Of a stretch of 6,617 nucleotides of DNA, positions 1-6,390 are shown one piece after another. Every line of letters begins with the position of its first letter. Within the stretch, counting starts at the first letter, position 1. The position numbers were made by a program, and so were the translations under genes. This stretch comes from Deinococcus sedimenti (GTDB lineage: Bacteria > Deinococcota > Deinococci > Deinococcales > Deinococcaceae): NCBI RefSeq assembly GCF_014648135.1, contig NZ_BMQN01000037.1, forward strand, positions 2,501 through 9,117, written 5' to 3'. The notes under the pieces were generated by a model. The model saw only the letters and a list, made by a program, of their open reading frames with translations. It had not been told where the DNA came from and did no database searches.

Positions 1-1
1 C

Positions 2-157
2 GACCTCCCCTTCATTCCCCCAGGCATGATCCGCCGCGCCGCCCTGCGCGACCACCCCGGCACCCCACAGACCCTCGGCTACACCCGCGACAAGGATTAC
101 CGAAAAGCCCTCAGGCACGCCCAGAGCATCGTAGACCACAGCCACTTGAGAGACTGA
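2..157 (+). CDS. 3' end of an unrecognised gene (partial, 51 residues)
   Basis: An open frame enters from the left edge and ends at TGA 155-157. The visible C-terminus begins DLPFIPPGMIRRAALRD and ends in SIVDHSHLRD. Third codon positions are overwhelmingly G or C, as expected for a real gene in a GC-rich genome, and this is the main support. The tail is basic and rich in Arg and His (TRDKDYRKALRHAQ). I recognise no domain, and too little is present to assign a family. The start lies outside the window; an internal ATG at 26 is unlikely to be the true start because the frame is open upstream. The gene converges on the next gene, 83 bp away, and I see no clear hairpin-plus-T terminator between them. 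Confidence 0.5.
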   Translation, partial: DLPFIPPGMIRRAALRDHPGTPQTLGYTRDKDYRKALRHAQSIVDHSHLRD

Positions 158-240
158 CCTTCAAGCCCTGCACCACACCACCCGTCCCCTTGAATCACTC
201 CTTGACCTCATTCGTAGAGCAGAGTTGGCCGCGCCACAGG

Positions 241-1275
241 TTACTGAGGGCGCGCCCGTACAAGGTCATCAACGCAGAACCACACGCCCTCCCGACTGAC
301 ATGCACGACGCCCAGGTCAATAGAGGTCTGCTGGCGAAGTTCCTCACGGGGGTGGACGTAGTTACGAAAATCACGCACAACGTGCCCCAGTTTTCCCCGC
401 GCCCTGTGAAGCCACCCAGCCTGCTCAGCCACCTGAATAAGATCTGTCAAGGTCCAATCATGGAAGGGTTTTGGTTTACCGCTATCACGCTCTTTCGGAG
501 TGGCCACCTGGATGTTCGCCACACGAGGATCGTCCTGCACAGCAGCCAGGAGCGCCCCTTCGAGGACAGCACCGTAGGCAATCAACGCCATGCGGTGGGC
601 AGGTGTACGGGCCAGAAGTTCCGCTTCATTCCACCGGTCCTCAAGCAAATCGGCCAATTGAGGATTACGGGTCAGGGCATGAAAGGCCGGTGCGGGCAGA
701 TCACGTAAAGCCGCAACTGGGGTGGGCGCCGGGAGGACCTTGAGCCGATAGTGATCCGCGTAGACGTGCAGCTGGCCGTCGCGTTCCATTTGAAAGAGCA
801 GTATGCGGCACTGCTCGAAAGGCAAGCCTGTGCCCAGGGCTGCCCCCACCGGAGTAAGGGAAAGCTGCTGGTCGATGCGCGCCAATGCCTGCAACAACCG
901 GCGAAGCAGCCCCCGCGCGTCCTCATCATCGGTCTGCCGAATCAGGTGGGGCACGGCAGTGTGATCTACGATGAGTGGGGCCACGTGAGGTGGGGGAGCG
1001 GTCAACCAGCTGTGCAGCGCGGCTCGCGCACCCAACAGAGAAGCCTCGCGTACCCCGACCACCTCAGCAGCCGTACGGGCCTGCGCGGTGGTTCGCACGC
1101 GGAACGGCAGACGCTCCTGGGTAGCCTGGAGCCGCATGTAGAGCGTTTCGACCATCCCAGTCCACGGAGGACGGACGTACTGGGGACCGTCGGCACTCCA
1201 CTCCACAGTGATCAGTTGGTGGTGGAGGACGGTCGCAGCGACCTTGCCGGGTTGCCTGGGTACGGGGCGGAACAT
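241..1275 (-). CDS. HEPN-motif hypothetical protein (344 aa)
   Basis: This family has no name I can give. The C-terminal third looks like a HEPN-type domain: a helical stretch around residues 213-246 (EDRWNEAELLARTPAHR, then ALIAYGAVLEGALLAAVQ), a WTLTDLIQVAEQAGWL helix at 274-289, and RDFRNYVHPRE at 301-311. Within it, R301 and H308 fit the R-x4-6-H signature of HEPN ribonucleases. Residues ~130-178 (LPFEQCRILLFQMERDGQL followed by a strand) could be a winged helix; this is weaker. The N-terminal ~125 residues are unrecognised. There is no signal peptide or membrane segment. The start chosen is ATG 1275 (MFRPVPRQPG). The frame stays open to 1623, but that extension lies antisense to the well-supported small gene and has Cys/Gly-rich, unnatural composition. 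No strong ribosome site precedes ATG 1275. HEPN proteins are often RNases in toxin-antitoxin and anti-phage systems; a catalytic role here is inferred from the motif alone. Confidence 0.8.
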   Translation of the reverse strand: MFRPVPRQPGKVAATVLHHQLITVEWSADGPQYVRPPWTGMVETLYMRLQATQERLPFRVRTTAQARTAAEVVGVREASLLGARAALHSWLTAPPPHVAPLIVDHTAVPHLIRQTDDEDARGLLRRLLQALARIDQQLSLTPVGAALGTGLPFEQCRILLFQMERDGQLHVYADHYRLKVLPAPTPVAALRDLPAPAFHALTRNPQLADLLEDRWNEAELLARTPAHRMALIAYGAVLEGALLAAVQDDPRVANIQVATPKERDSGKPKPFHDWTLTDLIQVAEQAGWLHRARGKLGHVVRDFRNYVHPREELRQQTSIDLGVVHVSREGVWFCVDDLVRARPQ

Positions 1276-1337
1276 ACCCCATGATCGCAGGCGCAGCCCA
1301 AGCGGGGGCGGGTAGACTGATGGTGTTCCACACAACC

Positions 1338-1342
1338 GGAGG
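1338..1342 (+). promoter_or_regulatory. Ribosome binding site GGAGG
   Basis: A perfect GGAGG lies five bases before ATG 1348. It is the clearest Shine-Dalgarno sequence in the window. It fixes the start of the small + strand gene and argues that the 1276-1347 gap is a real divergent intergenic region. A TAGACT sequence at 1313-1318 could be the -10 box of this gene, but no convincing -35 accompanies it. Confidence 0.75.
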
Positions 1343-1347
1343 ATCAC

Positions 1348-1596
1348 ATGACACGGAAGACTACTGGAAGCAAAGCCGCCACAGCCGCCTCCAAAACACT
1401 GCGTGACGGGCGCACGAGTCAGGATTCCAAGTCCGCTGCTGGCAGCGCGCTGTCTCAGGTCAACACGGGCCGCACCACGAGCAAGAAGGCCGCAGAGGCT
1501 GCCTCCAATGTGCTCCAGAGCCGTTCCACTGGTCAAACCTCCAAGCGGGCTGCTGGCAGCGCACTGGCACAGAAGCCCCCGGCCAAGAAGCGATAA
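1348..1596 (+). CDS. Small basic Ala/Ser-rich repeat protein (82 aa)
   Basis: The protein consists almost entirely of two copies of a ~37-residue unit. Copy 1 is about residues 8-37 (SKAATAASKTL ... SKSAAGSALSQ) and copy 2 about 45-75 (SKKAAEAASNVL ... SKRAAGSALAQ), followed by a basic tail PPAKKR. Within each copy, the two halves themselves resemble each other (SK-x-AA ... A-L). The composition is Ala, Ser, Lys, Arg and Thr with no Cys, Trp, Tyr or Phe, so the protein is probably helical or disordered and positively charged. Small proteins with this SK-AA-AS-L / AAGSALAQ pattern occur in many bacteria, from memory, as conserved hypotheticals of unknown role. Nucleic-acid binding is plausible from the charge but unproven. 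The start is set by GGAGG at 1338-1342. The gene is divergent from the HEPN-like gene (72-bp gap) and convergent with the OLD gene (51-bp gap). Confidence 0.85.
   Translation: MTRKTTGSKAATAASKTLRDGRTSQDSKSAAGSALSQVNTGRTTSKKAAEAASNVLQSRSTGQTSKRAAGSALAQKPPAKKR
1435..1562 (+). repeat. Internal direct repeat in the small gene
   Basis: The 14-mer GCTGCTGGCAGCGC occurs at 1435-1448 and again at 1549-1562, followed in both cases by an Ala-Leu codon context. It encodes the AAGSAL segment of each protein repeat. The second copy lies 114 bases (38 codons) downstream, so the duplication is in frame. Outside this core the two units have diverged at nucleotide level, which suggests an old duplication kept for its protein pattern. 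Confidence 0.7.
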
Positions 1597-1647
1597 CAGT
1601 GGGGCCGCGGCCGCTCCCAGCAACCCCCTCCGGCATGGAAGCTGCGA

Positions 1648-3717
1648 TCAGGCGAGCATTCGGCTAAACATCTTCTTCCACAGGGCGACCGTCGTCTTAT
1701 CGATCGCCGGAGGTGTTTTGTGCAGCAGGCGACCTTTGAACCCTTTGGCCAGCGTGACTTTCCATCCGGGATCGAGGGTGATGCCGTGCGCCGCAGCGAA
1801 GGCTTCCACCTGGTTCACAAGTGGCACAGCAGGGTTATGGGTGTCGGCGAAGAGGTCGGGGGCGTCCCGCAGCATCCGGTCGAGGAACGGCGCCAGAATC
1901 TCGAAAGGAATCAGATCCTCGATTTCACCGTCCGGCACGCTGATGAAGTCCGACACGGGAATGAGGCGCTTGGGGCTGCTCTTGTACAGGTCCGCTTTCA
2001 GCTGCGTGTGCATGTTTCGGCCGGCCTGGTCGGCGTCCATCACCACGCTGGGCAGATCACCCTCGCGACCGACGAGGAGACCAGTTAGGGGCTTGATGCC
2101 CTTGGTGCCGCCGGACGGCACGAAGAGGATTTCCCGAGACGGGCTGATGGACTTGGTGCTCACGAGGTAGTTTTTGATCGCGTTGAGGTAGATCTGGTCC
2201 GACACCCCTTCGACGATCACGGGCAGGCACCCCTGGAGGAGCGTGTCGGAGATGCTCAGGCCCAGGGCGGCGTGGACGGCATACACGCTACGCTGCTGCG
2301 TGCCGGTGCCCTCGTTGGCGCGCAGGTTCTCACTGGTGACGGTGTAGCCCTCGTCGTCCACGTAGACCACCTTGACGCGCTCGACGTGGTTCGTATCGAC
2401 CAAGAAGGGGGACTGGGTGGTGTGAATCACTTGGTTGGTCTGGCTGAGGTTCGCGAAGAACGCCGCGAGGTCCCGCTGAGCGAGCGGGTGCAGGCTGTGG
2501 CCCGCCTCGTCAAGCAGCAGGATCGCATCGCGGTGCGCGTCGCCGCTTTCCACCAGGAAGACGAGATAGAAGCTCAGGAACCATTGCAGGCCCGTGCTGC
2601 GGTTCTCGAGTTCGATCGGATCGCGGCGGAGCTTGTCCGAGACGTAGATGCGGAAGAAGTTGCCGTCCGCGCGGAAGTCGAAATCGTACTCACCCTGTTT
2701 CCACCACGCCTTGAATTCCCGGGACAGGCGGGCCATCGCGGAATGCAGCAGGGCCTGACGGTCCGCTTTGCGCTCGGCGATGGCGTGAACATTCTGTTCC
2801 GTGGCCTGATGGGTGGGGAGTTCCTGGCCCATCTCCATGATTTCCTGAGGGTTCAGGCCCACGAACTCGAACAGAACCCGCAGTGTGCGGGCCCGCGCTT
2901 CGGCCGTGCCGGTGAGGTCCGTGCGGCGCATGTTCTCAATGGCGTGCGGGAGGAAGATCTCGGAGTCGAGGTTGCCGTAGTTGCTGTAGTAGACGAATTT
3001 CGGAATAGCTTTGAGCACGATGTCCTGGACGCCGTTGACCTTGGCGGGGTTCTCGAAGTGCAGGTGCGCGTCACGCACCTGATTCCAGGCGGTCAGAACA
3101 TGTTTGCGGAACGGACTGTCAGGCAGCGCCGACCAGACGCTGAGTAATCTCGCCGTGAGATCTTTCGTCAGCGGTTCTGTAATGGATTGGCCTTCTGGCA
3201 GGGCTTCAGTGGCGTGCGTCAGGACAGTCGTGACTTTTTCCTTGGCATCCTGCAGTTCCGGCGTTCCAGCGTGGCCCTCCTGTACTGCTTGTAATTGCTG
3301 TAGGAGAACATTACGGATAAGACCCCACGTAAAGCTCTCGGCCGGTTGCGCGTCGAGAAACTGGATGGAATACGACCCGTCAAAGCGGCGGGACACCCGC
3401 ACTTTGAGGCTGTCCTTATTCTTAATGAGAGCCTTCTCGGCAATTCTTGCAGTGTCCTCAGCGTTTAATTGGAAGTCGGCTTCAATAAAAGTGTAGTCTT
3501 TGAGCTTGTTGCGCGCTTCAGCGAACAGGTGGCGAGGAAGATCGGCGCGGGCGACAATCTCTCCACTTTGTGCAGGGTTCAGGCGCCAGAGGGCCAGCAG
3601 GATGTTGCTCTTTCCTGCCTCATTCATCCCTACCAGGGTCGTAACGTCGTCACAGCTAATCCACCCGCTATCCTTCACGCTGCGGAAGTGTTGAACACGG
3701 AATTGAAGTAAGGCCAT
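1648..3717 (-). CDS. OLD-family ATP-dependent nuclease (ABC ATPase + Toprim)
   Basis: Overcoming-lysogenization-defect (OLD) proteins couple an ABC-type ATPase to a Toprim DNase, and several act in phage defence. Numbering from ATG 3717 (689 aa), the ATPase shows a Walker A GMNEAGKSN at 30-38 after an RVQHFRSVKD start typical of RecF/SMC-like ATPases. A long helical insertion follows, then an ABC signature-like NRSTGLQWFLSF at 372-383, Walker B ILLLDEAG at 399-406 (D403, E404) with D-loop SLHPLAQRDL, and the H-loop region HTTQSPFLVD at 432-441. The Toprim domain has VIVEGVSDQIYL (E503, D507), PSGGTKGI, VVMDADQAG (D561, D563) and EIEDLIP (E598-D601), so the acidic metal-binding residues are present. 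The length is somewhat above P2 Old. ATG 3717 is preferred over in-frame TTG 3726 because a TATTCT -10 box overlaps the TTG. No UvrD/GajB-like helicase gene is adjacent, so a stand-alone OLD protein is most likely. Confidence 0.93.
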   Translation of the reverse strand: MALLQFRVQHFRSVKDSGWISCDDVTTLVGMNEAGKSNILLALWRLNPAQSGEIVARADLPRHLFAEARNKLKDYTFIEADFQLNAEDTARIAEKALIKNKDSLKVRVSRRFDGSYSIQFLDAQPAESFTWGLIRNVLLQQLQAVQEGHAGTPELQDAKEKVTTVLTHATEALPEGQSITEPLTKDLTARLLSVWSALPDSPFRKHVLTAWNQVRDAHLHFENPAKVNGVQDIVLKAIPKFVYYSNYGNLDSEIFLPHAIENMRRTDLTGTAEARARTLRVLFEFVGLNPQEIMEMGQELPTHQATEQNVHAIAERKADRQALLHSAMARLSREFKAWWKQGEYDFDFRADGNFFRIYVSDKLRRDPIELENRSTGLQWFLSFYLVFLVESGDAHRDAILLLDEAGHSLHPLAQRDLAAFFANLSQTNQVIHTTQSPFLVDTNHVERVKVVYVDDEGYTVTSENLRANEGTGTQQRSVYAVHAALGLSISDTLLQGCLPVIVEGVSDQIYLNAIKNYLVSTKSISPSREILFVPSGGTKGIKPLTGLLVGREGDLPSVVMDADQAGRNMHTQLKADLYKSSPKRLIPVSDFISVPDGEIEDLIPFEILAPFLDRMLRDAPDLFADTHNPAVPLVNQVEAFAAAHGITLDPGWKVTLAKGFKGRLLHKTPPAIDKTTVALWKKMFSRMLA

Positions 3718-3725
3718 GTCACTCA

Positions 3726-3731
3726 AGAATA
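3726..3731 (-). promoter_or_regulatory. Candidate -10 box for a leaderless OLD transcript
   Basis: On the - strand TATTCT (3731 to 3726) matches TANNNT and ends eight bases before ATG 3717, so transcription would begin at or next to the start codon. Leaderless mRNAs with this arrangement are common in Deinococcus. No Shine-Dalgarno sequence precedes the ATG, which fits. I see no good TTGACA-like -35 about 17 bp upstream, so the call is tentative. Confidence 0.4.
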
Positions 3732-3839
3732 CCGAGTAGCGACGGTGGGCGAGGGGTTCCGAACGACATCAGCATCTTCAGGCATGGACGCCACACGTGC
3801 CCAACGAGGGACCACTGGGACGACACTCGGCAACCGGAT

Positions 3840-3892
3840 GGTCCTACCCCAGCCCACGCTTTCGTCACGGAGGCGCGAGCTGGGGTAGGACC
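3840..3892. repeat. Perfect 14-bp inverted repeat, core of a 95-bp imperfect palindrome
   Basis: GGTCCTACCCCAGC at 3840-3853 is exactly complementary to GCTGGGGTAGGACC at 3879-3892, with a 25-base loop. Outside it, GGCA 3829-3832 pairs with TGCC 3899-3902, and TGGGACG 3816-3822 pairs with CGTTCCCA 3903-3910 with one bulge. This gives a nested imperfect palindrome across 3816-3910. It sits in the divergent gap, about 100 bases upstream of the OLD start and 180 upstream of the polymerase start. It has no T-run, so it is not a standard terminator. A regulator site, a structured RNA, a repeat-family member or a replication-related structure are all possible. Confidence 0.75.
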
Positions 3893-4071
3893 GGCACCTG
3901 CCCGTTCCCACTTGAGCCTCACTCAGCGCCCCGCTTCTGGAACACTGTCCCTCATGACGACCACGACGACTACCCCCGCACCTTCACGCCCGACCCCGCG
4001 CCGTAGTGATGGCGTCGGGCCCTGCTCAGGCTGCTGAGCACCGCTGATGGGGCGGTGGATCTCACACCCTG

Positions 4072-6390
4072 ATGGATACTGGGTCGGTGCGCCTTCCCGC
4101 CCCCGACCTCACCACGCCGTCCGCACCACGCACAGGCATCGTCTCCGTGCACGCCACGGCGGACGGCGCGGTGGACGTCTGGCGGCGCGACCCGGTCACC
4201 GGTGAGGGGCGCGTGCAGCGCACCCGGCAGCGCGGCTGGATCTACACCCGGAACGTCGATGACCTGCTGCACCTCGGGAGCCGACTGACTGTGTCTTCTG
4301 GGCCCGCTTCAGCAGAGGCGGCCTATCACGCGCAGGACCTCGCCCCGGACAGCCAGGTGGATCCCCGCGCCTACCGCTACCTCCTGAGCGGCCCCAGCCC
4401 CCGACAACTGGAAGGGGAGATCCAGCGGGGCGCTGTCACCGCCCGCGGCCTGAAGGTCAGGCCTGCTCTTGGTGACCTCAGCGGGTACCTCCGAGTGGGC
4501 TACGCGGAGCAGTACCTCATCACCACCGGGCAGACCTACCACCAGGGCCTGACCTTCGATCAACCCGTCCGCCTGCAGTTCGACCTCGAAACCACGGCCC
4601 TGAGTCCTGACGAGGGCCGTATCTTCCTGATCGCCGTGCGGGATAACCGCGGCCTGGAGACCCTGCTCGAAGCGCGGCGCCCCGCGCAGGAGGGCGAGAT
4701 CATCGAAGCGTTCCTGGCCCTGGTGCAGGAGCGTGACCCGGACGTCATCGAGAACCACTTCATCCACGGTTTCGACCTGCCGTTCCTGGCCGCCCGCGCC
4801 CGGCGGCACGGCATTCCCTTCCGGCTCGGCCGGTCCGGAGACGGCGTGCCCTGGACCGTCGACGACGGCAGCCGCGTGCCGATGTGGGTCTGCCCCGGAC
4901 GGGAGATCCTCGACACGCTCGACGCCGTCCACCGGTTGAATCTGCCGTCCAGTGGCCTGAAGGCCGCCGCGCGGCATTTCGGCGTCGCCCCCGAAGACCG
5001 GGTTTATCTGGAAGGGGCGGAGATCGTGAGCACCTACCGGGACCACCCGAAGCTTGTGCGGCAGTACGCGCGGCAGGACGTGCAGGAGGTGGACGATCTG
5101 GCCCGCATCGTGCTCGCCCCGAGTTTCGCGCTGGCCCGCCTGACGCCCCGCCCGTACCACCGTCTGACCCGCGCCGGACCCGCCAAGGGCGTGCTGGAAC
5201 CCATGCTGATCCGCGCGTACGTCGAAGCGGGCCGCCCGTTCCCCGCGCCGGAACGGGGGCACCTCGAACCGCACCGGGGCGGGCACGTGCAACTGCACGC
5301 CGAGGGCGTCCTGCGGCACGTCGTCAAGGCGGACGTGGCAAGCATGTACCCCAGCATCATCCGCGCCGAAGGCATCGGGCCACGGCAAGACGAGCTTGGC
5401 GTCTTCCACCGGATCGTGAGTGACCTGACCACCCAGCGCCTCACCCACAAACGAGCCGCCCGCGACGCCACCCTGAGTGGCGCGCAGCGCCGGGAGCACC
5501 ACGCGATGCAGGACGCCATGAAGCTCGTCGTGAACGCCGCGTACGGCTACCTCGGCGCCGGGCGACTCGCACGCCTGGGAGACCGGGACGCCGCCGACCG
5601 CGTCACCGCCCGGGGACGCGCGCTGCTCCAGCAGGTCACGGGCGCGCTGGAAGCCCGGGGCGTGCAGTTGATCGAGTCGGACACGGACGGCGTGTACTTC
5701 AGCACGGGCGGGGATATCGGCGAGGTCCGCGAGAGACAACTGATCAGCGACGTCTCGGCTGGCCTCCCGGACGGCATCACGCTGGAGTTCGACGGCCGCG
5801 CGCAGGCCATGCTGAGCCATCAGGTCAAGAATTACGTGCTCTTGCGCTATGACGGCACGCTGGACCTGAGCGGCGCGTCGTTCGAGTCCAGCCGGTCCGA
5901 GCGGTACGGCACGGCCTTCCTGCGAACGGCCTTGCGGGACCTGCTGCAGGGCGACGTGCCCGGTGTGCAGGCGGCGTTCGAGGACACGACGAACCGACTG
6001 ACGGCGCGTGACGTCACGAACGCGGACGTGAGCAGCCGCGTCCGGATCGGCAAGGCGAGAAGCGACTATGCGCAGACGCGCGGCCAGCGCAAGGAAGCTC
6101 ATCTGGAGGCGGTGTGGCAGGCCGGACTGGACTTCCGGGTGGGGGACCGCATTGACCTGTACGTCCGCGCGGGGGCAGGCCTGAGTGTCCTGACCGACCT
6201 GGACGGGCGCGATTACGACGCGGGGCACTACCGCGCGGCACTCGTGCAGAACTACGCCACGCGGCTGCGCAAGGCGCTCGACCCGGCGGACTGGGAGCAG
6301 CTGTTCAGTGGGCGCGGCGCCGGACTGTTCGACCGGCCCGTCGCGGAGATGCGGGTACAGTGGCGGCCAGTGGAGGACGCGGCCCGGTAA
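4072..6390 (+). CDS. Family B DNA polymerase with 3'-5' exonuclease domain (772 aa)
   Basis: This is a template-directed DNA polymerase with proofreading architecture, acting in the cytoplasm. After an unassigned N-terminal ~165 residues come Exo I FDLETT at 170-175 (D171, E173), Exo II HGFDLPFL (D235) and Exo III YARQD at 332-336 (D336). These give the four expected acidic exonuclease residues. The polymerase motifs follow: A, KADVASMYPSII at 419-430 (D421); B, KLVVNAAYGYLGA at 484-496; C, ESDTDGVYF at 535-543 (D537, D539); a KNYVLL strand near 586 at the place of the usual KKRY; then a thumb to the end. No intein is present. Motifs A and B are only 63 residues apart, so the fingers are short. 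ATG 4072 is the first start after in-frame TGA 4045-4047; the ribosome site is poor. The organism's replicase is presumably elsewhere (bacteria use family C), so a repair, translesion or mobile-element role is likely but inferred. E. coli Pol II is a distant relative; I do not claim orthology. Confidence 0.95.
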   Translation: MDTGSVRLPAPDLTTPSAPRTGIVSVHATADGAVDVWRRDPVTGEGRVQRTRQRGWIYTRNVDDLLHLGSRLTVSSGPASAEAAYHAQDLAPDSQVDPRAYRYLLSGPSPRQLEGEIQRGAVTARGLKVRPALGDLSGYLRVGYAEQYLITTGQTYHQGLTFDQPVRLQFDLETTALSPDEGRIFLIAVRDNRGLETLLEARRPAQEGEIIEAFLALVQERDPDVIENHFIHGFDLPFLAARARRHGIPFRLGRSGDGVPWTVDDGSRVPMWVCPGREILDTLDAVHRLNLPSSGLKAAARHFGVAPEDRVYLEGAEIVSTYRDHPKLVRQYARQDVQEVDDLARIVLAPSFALARLTPRPYHRLTRAGPAKGVLEPMLIRAYVEAGRPFPAPERGHLEPHRGGHVQLHAEGVLRHVVKADVASMYPSIIRAEGIGPRQDELGVFHRIVSDLTTQRLTHKRAARDATLSGAQRREHHAMQDAMKLVVNAAYGYLGAGRLARLGDRDAADRVTARGRALLQQVTGALEARGVQLIESDTDGVYFSTGGDIGEVRERQLISDVSAGLPDGITLEFDGRAQAMLSHQVKNYVLLRYDGTLDLSGASFESSRSERYGTAFLRTALRDLLQGDVPGVQAAFEDTTNRLTARDVTNADVSSRVRIGKARSDYAQTRGQRKEAHLEAVWQAGLDFRVGDRIDLYVRAGAGLSVLTDLDGRDYDAGHYRAALVQNYATRLRKALDPADWEQLFSGRGAGLFDRPVAEMRVQWRPVEDAAR

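Larger units (their letters stand above)
3718..4071. other. Divergent intergenic region between OLD and polymerase genes
   Basis: This 354-bp stretch separates the two largest genes, which read away from each other. It holds the candidate OLD -10 box at its left end, the palindrome in the middle, a GAC/ACC-rich low-complexity run at about 3954-3975, and a 24-base segment (4040-4063) that in one frame reads TADGAVDL, echoing the polymerase N-terminus. Short open frames here (for example 3797-4006 and 3954-4037) run through the palindrome or low-complexity sequence and lack ribosome sites. I do not call them genes. No strong promoter or Shine-Dalgarno sequence for the polymerase gene is visible. 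Confidence 0.6.

Noticed and set aside
1601..1618. The GC-rich palindrome GGCCGCGGCC between the convergent small gene and OLD gene, considered as a bidirectional terminator
   Set aside because: The palindrome has no loop, the flanks pair poorly and there is no T-run on either strand.
1276..1623. A 116-residue N-terminal extension of the HEPN-like protein to an ATG at 1623
   Set aside because: It would run antisense through the whole 82-residue gene, which has a perfect ribosome site and protein-level repeats. The extension is Cys/Gly/Leu-rich and unlike the rest of the protein.
2272..3147. A 291-codon + strand frame opposite the OLD gene, and a similar one at 1403-2170
   Set aside because: Both are antisense to a protein with clear ABC ATPase and Toprim motifs and show no recognisable features themselves.
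1648..3717. A Gabija (GajA-GajB) system
   Set aside because: The OLD gene is bounded by the 82-residue gene and the polymerase gene. No UvrD/Rep-like helicase motifs occur anywhere in the window.
3797..4006. A 69-codon + strand frame in the divergent intergenic region, and a 27-codon frame at 3954-4037 beginning with a poly-Thr stretch
   Set aside because: The first reads through both arms of the palindrome and the second through low-complexity GAC/ACC sequence. Neither has a ribosome site or a recognisable protein pattern.
4309..6228. A 639-codon open frame on the - strand opposite the polymerase gene
   Set aside because: It is antisense to a gene with every family B polymerase motif in order. 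Long antisense frames are expected in GC-rich genes with strong third-position bias, and its His/Val/Gln-rich translation shows no domain.
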